NCBI GenBank assembly: GCA_041946965.1
Contig: JBHGBM010000016.1
Location: forward strand, 17,128-81,127
Direction: 5' to 3'
From: JBHGBM01 sp041946965
GTDB lineage: Bacteria; Acidobacteriota; Terriglobia; Bryobacterales; Bryobacteraceae
DNA length: 64,000 bases
Under the pieces are notes generated by a model, which was not told the DNA's origin, did no database searches, and saw only the letters and a list, made by a program, of their open reading frames with translations. The translations under genes and the position numbers were made by a program. Positions 50,632 through 58,822 of the stretch are shown here, piece after piece. Each line of letters begins with the position of its first letter. Position 1 is the stretch's first letter.

Positions 50632-53600
50632 AGTACGCACGAAAAGTCATGATCTTCGTGGGCCTGATGGCGGCAACAACCCTTGTGGCGCAGGATTTCC
50701 GCGCCCGGCTGGCCGTGACAGTGCGTGATCCCAGCGGCAGCGCGGTTCCCGGCGCGGCGCTGGAACTTAAGAACGCCGGCACGGGCGAAGTGTTTGATGC
50801 CAAAACGGCGGAGACGGGCGTTTACACCTACCTTTTCCTGATCCCGGGCACTTACTCATTGAAGGTAACGGCTTCCGGCTTCAGGCCCGCCCAGCGCGAC
50901 AGCATCGTACTCCAGACGTTCCAGGCGACTGGCGTGGAGATTCCGCTCGAGGTGGGCGCCGTAAGCGACAGCGTAACCGTGACGGCTGAAGGCGCGTTGC
51001 TCGACACCGAATCCGCCAGCCGCGGCATCGTGGTGAACTCGCAGCTCGTCGGCGACCTGCCGGTGGTGAACAAGAACCCGTTGATGCTGGGCCAGTACAT
51101 GCCGGGCGTCTATATGCGGCCGCTGGGCGTCTACACGCACCCGTGGACGCTGACGTCGCAGTTCATGATCAACGGTGGCCTTACCGGCCTCAACGAGTTC
51201 CAGGTGGACGGCGCGCCGAACAACGCCCGTTTCGGGGTGAACGTGTACGGCTACACGCCGCCGAACGAGACGGTGCAGGAGATGAGCATCCAGACCAACA
51301 GCTACGACGCGCAGTACGGGCGCACGAGCGGCGGCGTGATCAACGTGACGACGAAGTCCGGCACCAACGATTTCCACGCCGATTTCTGGACCTACTTGCA
51401 GCGGCCGGGCTGGAACGCGAACAGCTTCCAGAACAAAGCGATCGGCGCGCAGCGCACCAAGCAGCGCCAGAACCAGTGGGGCTTGCAGGCCGCGGGGCCG
51501 CTGGCGGGATTGAAGATTTTCCCGCGCAACGACAAGCTCATGGTGTTCTACCTGTTTTCCTTCGACAAGTACCACACCGAATTGCCGAATCCGCTGAACC
51601 TGTCCTTCCCGGAGCCGGAGATGCGGAACGGCGATTTCAGCAGGCTGGTAAACGCCGCGGGGCAGCAGGTGGCGATTTACGATCCTTCCACGGGACGGAC
51701 GGACGCGGCGGGCAACTTCGTGCGCGACGCGTTTCCGGGCAATGTCATCCCCGCGAACCGCATCCATCCGGTGTCGCGGGCGGTCGCGCAATTAATGCCC
51801 GCCACCGACACCAGGACGCCCGGCGTGCGCTATGCGACCCAGAACGTCCGCCGCCCGAACAACCTGCACTATTGGGAGTTCTTCAACTGGATGGCGCGCA
51901 TGGACTTCAACCTCGGCTCGAAGCACCGCGTTTTTGTGCGGCCGGCGCGGATGCTATTCGACGAAAAGAGCCTCTACAACGCCATTGAAGGCCCCGGGAA
52001 GAACGGCGGCGTGTTCTCGCGCAGCAATTACGCCATCCTCCTTGACTGGGTGGGTACCCTGAGCCCGACGCTGGTGGTGAACGCCCGCGTCAACGCGTCG
52101 CAATACGGCGAAGGCTGGAACAGCGCGGAGAACAAGGGCTTCGACCTTGCGAAACTGAACCTGCCGCAGAGTTTCATCGCCCAGTTGCCGCAGCCGGCGC
52201 TGTTCGGGCGCTGGGAGTGGGGCGGCTACACCGGCATGGGCCAATCGGAGAACTGGAACAACACCAACACCTACAGCGCCCAGGGCAGCGTCTCGAAGTT
52301 TCTCGGTGCGCACAGCCTGCGATCGGGCATCGACGTGCGGCAGACGAATTACCTCGACTATACGACGGGCAACCCGTTCTACTTCAACTCCAACGCCGTG
52401 TTTACCCGGCGCGTGTGGAACCTGGCCGCTTCGGAAACCGATAGCGGCGACTCGTTCGCCAGTTTCCTTCTCGGCACGCCGATCACCGCCACGGTGAATT
52501 ACCAGGTTCGTCCGTGGTACCGCTCCTGGTATGCGGCGCCATGGGTCCAGGATGACTGGAAGGTTACCAGGAAGCTGACCATCAACCTGGGTTTCCGGTG
52601 GGACCTGAACCTGCCCGTAACGGAGAAGTATAACCGGATGAACGTCGGATTTGATCCGAAGCTCGCCAATCCCATCGCGCAGATGATACCCGCGGCGATG
52701 CTGGTCCAATACCCGAACCTGAGGAATCTGAGCGGCGGAATCAAGTTCGCCGGCGTCGGGGGGAACCGGCGGGGGGCTACCACGCCCGATAAGAACAACT
52801 TCCAGCCGCGGTTCGGCGCGGCATACCAGGTGACCCCGAAGCTGGTGGCCCGCGGCGGCTATGGTCTGTACTTCACCAACTTCCAGGCGAACGCCATGAT
52901 GCAGACGCTCGGCTTTTCCAACACCACGGACGGGATCACCTCGTTGGACGGCAATCGCACTCCCGTGCCGAACCTGCTTTCGAATCCGTTCCCGAACGGC
53001 GTGCAATTGCCGCCGGGCTCTTCTCTCGGGGCGCTGACCTACGTGGGGCGCGGTTTCACGCAGTACAACCAGAACTACCGGCTGCCCTATGTCCACCAGT
53101 TTTCTTTCGGCTTCCAGTACCTGGCGACGAGGAGCTCCGTGATCGACCTCTCCTATGTGGGGAGCCGCACCCGGAACTACTCGGCCAACTTCGATCTCAA
53201 CCTGCCGGGCTGGGACTTCGCCAGGCAGTGCGATGTGCGGGAGGGCGGAAACCGGGGGTTTTGCGACCAACTCGTGGTGAACCCGTTCCAGGGGATTGCG
53301 GCGCTCGCGCCCAATACCCTGGCCTCGGCGGCGCAGATTTCCCGGTGGAACGTGAACCGGCCGTTCCCGCAGTTCGACGGATCGATCAGCGAAGTGGGCC
53401 AGAACCTGGGCAAACTCTGGTACAACGCGCTCCAAATGAGTTTCACGCAGCGCTTCACGCACGGCCTGGTGCTGAACGCGAGCTATGTGCGATCGCGGCA
53501 GATCGAGCAGTGGGGCTGGATGGACGAGTACCGGCGGATCCCGCAGAGCTTCCCCTACCAGGTGGATCATCCCCACGTGTTCAAGGTCGCGGCGGCATAC

Positions 53601-54200
53601 GATCTGCCGGTCGGGAAGGGGCGCGCCTTCCTGGGCAACGCGCCGTGGGCCGTCGATCTGATTCTGGGCGGCTGGCAGGTGGCTCCTGCGGTGTTCATTC
53701 AGAACGGGGAACGCGCCGATTATCCGTCCAACGCGCAGCGGCTACGCGACGTTCGCGCGAAAAACATCAATTGGGATTCCTACCAGGTGCGGGGCTGGAA
53801 CTCGTGTGTGCTCAGCGTCGACAACAGCGGCCGCATCACGCCCATGTCCTACAGCGTGCAACGCTATGGGTGCAGCCCCACGGACTTTTCCCAGTACGAC
53901 TGGATCGTGTACCCGATGCTCTCCGGCCAGCGGCTTTCTCCGGCGGGCGCGGGCGACCTGCGTATGAAGCCATACGTGAATACGGACCTCGCGCTCACCA
54001 AGATGTTCAGCGTGAAGGAGCGGCTGAAGATCCGCCTCCGGGCCGAGGTGGCGAACGTGATGAACCACTTCAACATCCTGACCGGACGTTTCAATACGGA
54101 TCCCAACAATCCGAATTTCGGCACGGTGTTCCCCGCCTCCACGCCGGGTCTGGACTGCCCGCCGCGCGTGGTGACGCTGGGCCTGAAGGCGAGCTGGTGA
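50628..54200 (+). CDS. Oar-like TonB-dependent outer-membrane receptor
   Basis: An 1190-residue receptor. After a leader (MKYARKVMIFVGLMAATTLV) comes a CarboxypepD_reg domain (LAVTVRDPSGSAVPGAALEL, KNAGTGEVFDAKTAETGVYT). The plug includes NGGLTGLNEFQVDGAPNNAR and YDAQYGRTSGGVINVTTKSG, the signature of acidobacterial Oar-type receptors. The large barrel includes WVQDDWKVTRKLTINLGFRW and ends VVTLGLKASW. Such receptors import oligosaccharides or other large nutrients. An AGGAGG site sits 7 nt before the ATG. It is flanked by glycosidase-type genes and coupled to the next gene by a GTG/TGA overlap. Confidence 0.93.
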   Translation: MKYARKVMIFVGLMAATTLVAQDFRARLAVTVRDPSGSAVPGAALELKNAGTGEVFDAKTAETGVYTYLFLIPGTYSLKVTASGFRPAQRDSIVLQTFQATGVEIPLEVGAVSDSVTVTAEGALLDTESASRGIVVNSQLVGDLPVVNKNPLMLGQYMPGVYMRPLGVYTHPWTLTSQFMINGGLTGLNEFQVDGAPNNARFGVNVYGYTPPNETVQEMSIQTNSYDAQYGRTSGGVINVTTKSGTNDFHADFWTYLQRPGWNANSFQNKAIGAQRTKQRQNQWGLQAAGPLAGLKIFPRNDKLMVFYLFSFDKYHTELPNPLNLSFPEPEMRNGDFSRLVNAAGQQVAIYDPSTGRTDAAGNFVRDAFPGNVIPANRIHPVSRAVAQLMPATDTRTPGVRYATQNVRRPNNLHYWEFFNWMARMDFNLGSKHRVFVRPARMLFDEKSLYNAIEGPGKNGGVFSRSNYAILLDWVGTLSPTLVVNARVNASQYGEGWNSAENKGFDLAKLNLPQSFIAQLPQPALFGRWEWGGYTGMGQSENWNNTNTYSAQGSVSKFLGAHSLRSGIDVRQTNYLDYTTGNPFYFNSNAVFTRRVWNLAASETDSGDSFASFLLGTPITATVNYQVRPWYRSWYAAPWVQDDWKVTRKLTINLGFRWDLNLPVTEKYNRMNVGFDPKLANPIAQMIPAAMLVQYPNLRNLSGGIKFAGVGGNRRGATTPDKNNFQPRFGAAYQVTPKLVARGGYGLYFTNFQANAMMQTLGFSNTTDGITSLDGNRTPVPNLLSNPFPNGVQLPPGSSLGALTYVGRGFTQYNQNYRLPYVHQFSFGFQYLATRSSVIDLSYVGSRTRNYSANFDLNLPGWDFARQCDVREGGNRGFCDQLVVNPFQGIAALAPNTLASAAQISRWNVNRPFPQFDGSISEVGQNLGKLWYNALQMSFTQRFTHGLVLNASYVRSRQIEQWGWMDEYRRIPQSFPYQVDHPHVFKVAAAYDLPVGKGRAFLGNAPWAVDLILGGWQVAPAVFIQNGERADYPSNAQRLRDVRAKNINWDSYQVRGWNSCVLSVDNSGRITPMSYSVQRYGCSPTDFSQYDWIVYPMLSGQRLSPAGAGDLRMKPYVNTDLALTKMFSVKERLKIRLRAEVANVMNHFNILTGRFNTDPNNPNFGTVFPASTPGLDCPPRVVTLGLKASW

Positions 54201-55324
54201 GAACTCCGATTTTGCTACCGGCGGCGGCATTATTGCTGGCCGCCGCCGATCACCACGCGGCGCGTATCGAGTGGGACCCCGCGACGCGCGTGCTGATCCA
54301 GCGAAACGCGGTGTACGGGCGCATGGCGCGGCTGCCCGATCAGAACATACTGGCGGTGTATGAACGGGCGGCGCGCGTCTATACGCGGCTGAGCCGCGAC
54401 GACGGCCGCACGTGGGAAGACGAGCGCGAGGTGGCGCGGTTCGAGTTTGGCACGGCAGCCAATCCGGAAGCGCTGGTGCTGGCCAACGGGTGGGTCCTGG
54501 TTCCGTACAACGAACGTCCGAACGACCGGGTGCACCCGTACGCGATCCGCCTGAAGATCAGCCGCGACAACGGCGAGACGTGGAGCGAATCGCGGCTGAT
54601 CTACGAAGCCGGAACCAACAGCGGCGCCGGCTGCTGGGAGCCGATTCTGCTCGAGCTGCCCTGGGGCGAGCTGCACTTGTACTTCGCCAACGAAAAGCCG
54701 TACCCGGACACCACCGAGCAGGAGATCACTCTGATGCGGTCGTTCGACAACGGCGAGACGTGGGGCGGGCCGGAGCGGGTCAGCTTCCGCGCCGGGCGCC
54801 GTGACGGGATGCCCGTGCCGGTGTTCCTTCACGACGGCAAGGGCATCGCCATGGCGATCGAGGACAACGGCCTGGCGGGCGCGTTCAAGCCGGTGATCGT
54901 GCACACGCCGGTGGAAGACAACTGGCAATCCGGCGCCGTGACGGGCGACAGCGAGCGGCGCTGGTCCGCGCTGGAAACGCCGCTCGACCCGGCATTCTAT
55001 GGGGGCGCGCCGTATCTGCGGCAATTCCCCACGGGCGAGACCGTGTTGTCATTCCAGAGCGGCGAAGGACGCGACCGCGGCCATACGCTCAACTTCAGCC
55101 GTATGGCGGTGTACATCGGCGACAGCGGCGCGCGCAACTTTACGAACCGCTCCTTCCCGTTTGACGTGCCGGAAGACGCGAGCGGCCTGTGGAACTCGTT
55201 GTTCATCAAGGACGCGGATACGGTGACGGCGGTCAGCGGGACCGTGGTGGACGGCGTGCGCGGGCTGTGGGCGATCGACGGGCGCCTGGTGTATCCGCCG
55301 TCTCCGCCGAAGGAGCCTCAATGA
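54197..55324 (+). CDS. Secreted BNR/Asp-box beta-propeller protein, sialidase-like
   Basis: A 375-residue protein starting at GTG 54197, overlapping the receptor stop. The leader is RTPILLPAAALLLAAA. Three Asp boxes are visible as SRDDGRTW (near 66), SRDNGETW (near 122) and SFDNGETW (near 182), the repeat of sialidase-fold propellers. A RIP-like segment (GRMARLPDQN) precedes them. Sialidase activity would also need an Arg triad and Tyr/Glu nucleophile pair, which I cannot place with certainty, so other exo-glycosidase or binding roles remain open. The next gene starts in an ATGA overlap. Confidence 0.82.
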   Translation: MRTPILLPAAALLLAAADHHAARIEWDPATRVLIQRNAVYGRMARLPDQNILAVYERAARVYTRLSRDDGRTWEDEREVARFEFGTAANPEALVLANGWVLVPYNERPNDRVHPYAIRLKISRDNGETWSESRLIYEAGTNSGAGCWEPILLELPWGELHLYFANEKPYPDTTEQEITLMRSFDNGETWGGPERVSFRAGRRDGMPVPVFLHDGKGIAMAIEDNGLAGAFKPVIVHTPVEDNWQSGAVTGDSERRWSALETPLDPAFYGGAPYLRQFPTGETVLSFQSGEGRDRGHTLNFSRMAVYIGDSGARNFTNRSFPFDVPEDASGLWNSLFIKDADTVTAVSGTVVDGVRGLWAIDGRLVYPPSPPKEPQ

Positions 55325-56790
55325 AGACGGTGCTGGCCGTGTGCCTGTTGCTGGCCCCCGCATGGGGGCAGCGCTATGTGAATCCGCTGCCGATTGAAGG
55401 TTCGCGCAGCATCGCCGACCCCGCGGTAATCCTGTTTAAAGGCAAGTACTACCTATTCCTGACGGGCGGATTACTCTGGACATCGACGGACTTAGTCAAC
55501 TGGGAACGCCATCCGGTAAGTCTGCCGAACGGCCGCCGCGTTGCCGCGCCGCATGCGTTTGAGCACAAGGACTTCGTGTATCTCGCCGGCAATGACACCG
55601 GCTTTTTCAAAGCGCGCGATCCGCTGGGGCCCTGGGAATACGCGGGCGACATCACCGATCTCGAAGGCAAGAAGCAATTGCTCTTCGACGTGACGACATT
55701 CACCGACGACGACGGGCGATTGTACTTGTATTACTCGGGCCGGCGCACCGACGGCATCTACGGCGTGGAGCTGAACGGCGCGGACGTTACGAAGTTCGCC
55801 GGCAAGCCGGTGAAACTGTGGACTTTTGATCCCTCCCACGTGTGGGAGCGATACGGCGATAACAACGAGGGCGACCAGTTGAGCTGGCTGGAAGCGCCGT
55901 GGATGACCAAGCGCAACGGCACGTACTATCTTCAATACTCGGCGCCGGGAACCGAATGGAAGACCTACGCGGTGGGCGTCTACACCAGCCGCAGGCCGTT
56001 GGGGCCCTATCGGTACGCAGCGCGCAACCCGGCCCTCGTGCACAGGAACGGGCTGATCAACGGTGTGGGGCACCACACGGTGATCCAGGGCCCGGACGGC
56101 AATCTGTGGGCGATCTACACGGTGCTGTATCGCAACTGGGGGGTGTTCGACCGGCGGATCGGCATGGACCCGGTGGGTTTCGACAAGGCCGGCAACCTGT
56201 ACGTCAACGGTCCGACGGAGACGCCGCAATGGGCGCCCGGCAGGCAGAGGAAGCCGTGGGCGTCGAACGACAGCGGATCGATCGCCGTATCGACGAACCG
56301 CTACACCTGGTCGGCAAGCAGCGCGGCGCCGGGGCGCGATCCGCAGTACGCGTTCGACAACAACGTCCGCACCTGGTGGGAGCCCGCCGACACGGACCGG
56401 CAGCCGTGGCTCGAGCTGGACCTGGGCTGCCGCAACCCGGCCGACGCCAACCAGGAATTCCTGATCGACTCGGCGCGCCTGCTGTTTGACGCCGTGCCGC
56501 ACCCGGGGCCGGGCGACCTTGCGATCGAGGGGCACGGCCGCTGGTATGCGCGGGAAGCCATGGGCGGCCGTCCGGGGGCATACCAGTACAAGCTGGAGGC
56601 GTCGCTCGACAACAAGACGTTCCAGACCGTGGTGGACAAGACGGCGAACACCAGGGCGAACAACGTGGAGTTCGACGACTTCAAGCCGGTACGGGCACGC
56701 TGGGTGCGCTTGACGGTGACCGGCGCGCCGGCGGAAACGCGGTGGGGATTGCTCGATTTTACGGTCTTCGGCAAGTCCGCCGGCCGCTGA
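55321..56790 (+). CDS. Secreted GH43-family glycoside hydrolase with C-terminal discoidin-type domain
   Basis: A 489-residue protein with signal peptide MKTVLAVCLLLAPAWGQ. The catalytic propeller shows GSRSIADPAVILFKGKYYLF (base Asp), KKQLLFDVTTFTDDDGRLYL (transition-state Asp), QLSWLEAPWMTKRNGTYYLQ (acid Glu) and GVGHHTVIQGPDGNLWAIYT. The last 150 residues (PQYAFDNNVRTWWEPADTDR, PWLELDLG, then ARWVRLTVTGAPAETRWG) form an F5/8-type (CBM32-like) carbohydrate-binding domain. Typical targets are arabinan, xylan or galactan side chains. It ends the coupled operon. Confidence 0.9.
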   Translation: MKTVLAVCLLLAPAWGQRYVNPLPIEGSRSIADPAVILFKGKYYLFLTGGLLWTSTDLVNWERHPVSLPNGRRVAAPHAFEHKDFVYLAGNDTGFFKARDPLGPWEYAGDITDLEGKKQLLFDVTTFTDDDGRLYLYYSGRRTDGIYGVELNGADVTKFAGKPVKLWTFDPSHVWERYGDNNEGDQLSWLEAPWMTKRNGTYYLQYSAPGTEWKTYAVGVYTSRRPLGPYRYAARNPALVHRNGLINGVGHHTVIQGPDGNLWAIYTVLYRNWGVFDRRIGMDPVGFDKAGNLYVNGPTETPQWAPGRQRKPWASNDSGSIAVSTNRYTWSASSAAPGRDPQYAFDNNVRTWWEPADTDRQPWLELDLGCRNPADANQEFLIDSARLLFDAVPHPGPGDLAIEGHGRWYAREAMGGRPGAYQYKLEASLDNKTFQTVVDKTANTRANNVEFDDFKPVRARWVRLTVTGAPAETRWGLLDFTVFGKSAGR

Positions 56791-56923
56791 GCGCTTTGCA
56801 CCCGTTGGCCTCCAGACCGGGTTGCAGGACCTGAAGAGGTATCAGCAACCGATCGAACAGTACGGCGGGGCCGAGGAATCCGTGAAGCGGCCGGCCTCGA
56901 ATCCGCCGCCGCCACTCCGCCCG
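56791..56923. other. Intergenic sequence with no recognised gene
   Basis: The gap between the GH43 stop and the aldolase stop is 354 bp. This first part shows no recognised gene; a short plus-strand frame reads QDLKRYQQPIEQYGGAEESV but has no start or family. The remainder is the HigB relic. Confidence 0.5.
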
Positions 56924-57118
56924 TTGTAGCCTACACTTGTTGCCGGTGATGTTGAATACTGTGAAAGCATCCGCAGCGTCGGCGTGCGGAAGGCCGGCGC
57001 GGACATCCGCAAAGTGTCTCCACGCGGCTCGCGCGGTTATGCTCTGCCAGTGCAGCAACGACTCCAACGCGTCCGTGTGCGTCTGCGGGAATTCGTTGCT
57101 CGCCGCCTTGCTGATGAT
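56924..57118 (-). pseudogene. Relic of a HigB-type toxin gene
   Basis: The minus-strand frame reads IISKAASNEFPQTHTDALES, then LLHWQSITARAAWRHFADVR and ending AFTVFNITGNKCRLQ. This follows the HigB/RelE-like toxin pattern (ISKAALREF, W...FADVRA, VFNIxGNKYRL) over about 65 residues. The start codon position reads CCG, the frame runs into unrelated sequence after the VFNIxGNxxRL motif, the C-terminal TH-EYD part is missing, and there is no HigA antitoxin beside it. It is therefore most likely a decayed toxin. Confidence 0.6.
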
Positions 57119-57144
57119 CGGACAGGCGCGGCGTTCACCGCAAT

Positions 57145-58029
57145 CTAGCCCTTGATCTCCCGGAAGGCTTCTTCGATCTCCATCTTCGCCTGCGGTGTGG
57201 GCGGGACCAGCGGCAGCCGCGGGCAGCCGCCGTAGTAGCCGTTAAGGTCCATGGCGTGCTTCAGGCCGGGGATGCCGTATTTTACCGTGACCAGGACGGC
57301 GGCGCGGGCAATGCGGTTCTGCCAGTCGCGTCCCGCGGCCTCGTCGCGCTGGCGCCAGGCTTCCCAGATGGCGATGGTCGAGTACGGCGCGGCGTTGGCG
57401 TAGGCCAGGATGGCGCCGCACGCGCCCACCATCAGCGACGGCCACAGCGTGGGGGCGGAGCCGACCAGCACCTGGAAGCCCGGACGCACCTCGCGGATCA
57501 TCTGCATGACCTTCTCGATGTTGCCGGAGCTTTCCTTGATGGCGATGACGTTGGGGTGCTCGGAAAGGGCGGCCACGGCGTCGGGCGGAATGTCCACGCC
57601 GGTGGTCTGCGGCCAGTTGTAGATGATGAGCGGAATCTTCGACTGGTCCGCCACGGCGCGGTAATAGAGGGTCTGCGCGGCGGCATTGTTCAACAGCGGC
57701 TTGTAGTAGTGCGGAGTGCGCACCATGGCGGCCTTGTAGCCCATCTCGGCCGCCACGTTGGTGAGGAAAACGGTTTCCCGCACGCTTTCCATGCCGGTGC
57801 CGGCGATGAGCAGCTTGCCGGGAGCGGCGTGCTGCGCCACCATGCCCCACAGCTCGAATTTTTCCCCTTGCGTGAGCATGACGCTTTCGCCGGTGGAGCC
57901 GCACACCACGTAGCCCGCCAGCGACGTGCGGTTCCACTTCTCCACGTTGTGGCGCACCTTGGCGGCATAGATGTTGCCCTCGGCGTCGAAAGGCGTGGCG
58001 ATCGGTGGGAAAATACCTTGTAGCTGCAT
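57145..58029 (-). CDS. DapA/NAL-family aldolase
   Basis: A 294-residue TIM-barrel lyase of the dihydrodipicolinate synthase/N-acetylneuraminate lyase superfamily. It shows GIFPPIATPFDAEGNIYAAK, the substrate loop VCGSTGESVMLTQGEK, the Tyr in PLIIYNWPQTTGVD, and the Schiff-base Lys in VIAIKESSGN. Sequence alone does not decide between lysine synthesis and sugar-acid cleavage; its place next to a glycan operon, not lysine genes, favours a sugar-acid aldolase. The start at 58029 is 19 nt from the divergent prmA start, with a TATCGT hexamer in between. Confidence 0.85.
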   Translation of the reverse strand: MQLQGIFPPIATPFDAEGNIYAAKVRHNVEKWNRTSLAGYVVCGSTGESVMLTQGEKFELWGMVAQHAAPGKLLIAGTGMESVRETVFLTNVAAEMGYKAAMVRTPHYYKPLLNNAAAQTLYYRAVADQSKIPLIIYNWPQTTGVDIPPDAVAALSEHPNVIAIKESSGNIEKVMQMIREVRPGFQVLVGSAPTLWPSLMVGACGAILAYANAAPYSTIAIWEAWRQRDEAAGRDWQNRIARAAVLVTVKYGIPGLKHAMDLNGYYGGCPRLPLVPPTPQAKMEIEEAFREIKG

Positions 58030-58048
58030 TTTCTTACACGATAGCATC

Positions 58049-58810
58049 ATGTTTTCCCTGGAACTAAGCTGCGCTCCGGAGCGGCACGATCTGCTCGTCG
58101 CCGACTTGTGGGAATTGGGCTGCGAGGGCATTGTGGAGACCGGCGACGCGAGCCTGCGGGTGTTCTTTCCGGACTCGGCGGACCGCGCGGCGCTCGAAGC
58201 CCGCCTGGGCGCGGTGGCGCGGACGGAAGACGACCGCGATTGGGTGGCGCACGCGCGCGGTCTCTGGCAGCCCATTTGCGCGGGCTCGAAATTCTTTCTG
58301 GTCCCCGACTGGCGCGACGACCCCACGCCCGAAGGCCGCCACCGCCTCGAGATCACTCCGGGCCAGGCGTTCGGCACGGGGGTTCACGAAACCACGCAAC
58401 TATGCATTGAAGCGCTGGAGCGGCACGTGCGGCCGGGGTGTGCGGTGCTGGACGTGGGTGCCGGGACGGGAATCTTGATGCAGGTGGCGGAACTGCTGGG
58501 CGCGGAACGCGTGTTTGGCTGTGACAACGACCCGATCGCGGTGGAAGTGGCCCGCGGCAACTTGCGCGGCGGCGGTGTGTTCCTCGGATCGGTGGACGCG
58601 GTGCGGGAGCGCAGCGCGGATATCGTAGTGGCCAACATCAACCCGCAAGTGCTGCGCGAGTTGGAACCGCTGCTCATGGCCGCGCTGCGTTCCGGCGGCA
58701 TCGCGCTGCTGAGCGGCTTCGCCCCGCACGAAGCTCCGGCGGGCAGGTTGTTCGTCAAGGGCGAGTGGGCGCTGGTGGAGCGGCGTTCCCCTATGGAATC
58801 GCGGCTGTGA
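58049..58810 (+). CDS. prmA: Ribosomal protein L11 methyltransferase
   Basis: A 253-residue SAM-dependent methyltransferase that modifies ribosomal protein L11. The PrmA hallmark GQAFGTGVHETTQLCIEALE is followed by motif I as VLDVGAGTGILMQVAELLGA, then VFGCDNDPIAVEVARGN and the catalytic region IVVANINPQVLRELEPLLMA. The N-terminal substrate domain is short but recognisable (FSLELSCAPERHDLLVADLW). The next gene follows after 12 nt. Confidence 0.9.
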   Translation: MFSLELSCAPERHDLLVADLWELGCEGIVETGDASLRVFFPDSADRAALEARLGAVARTEDDRDWVAHARGLWQPICAGSKFFLVPDWRDDPTPEGRHRLEITPGQAFGTGVHETTQLCIEALERHVRPGCAVLDVGAGTGILMQVAELLGAERVFGCDNDPIAVEVARGNLRGGGVFLGSVDAVRERSADIVVANINPQVLRELEPLLMAALRSGGIALLSGFAPHEAPAGRLFVKGEWALVERRSPMESRL

Positions 58811-58814
58811 TAAT
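58809..58814 (+). promoter_or_regulatory. Extended -10 (TGTGATAAT) before the HTH-TPR gene
   Basis: GATAAT preceded by TGT ends 8 nt before the GTG at 58823 and overlaps the prmA stop. It could start a separate leaderless transcript. Confidence 0.35.
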
Positions 58815-58822
58815 CTTTTCGC

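Noticed and set aside
54197..55324. Calling the BNR propeller protein a true sialidase
   Set aside because: Asp boxes occur in many propellers; the sialidase Arg triad and nucleophile could not be placed with confidence, so only sialidase-like is claimed.
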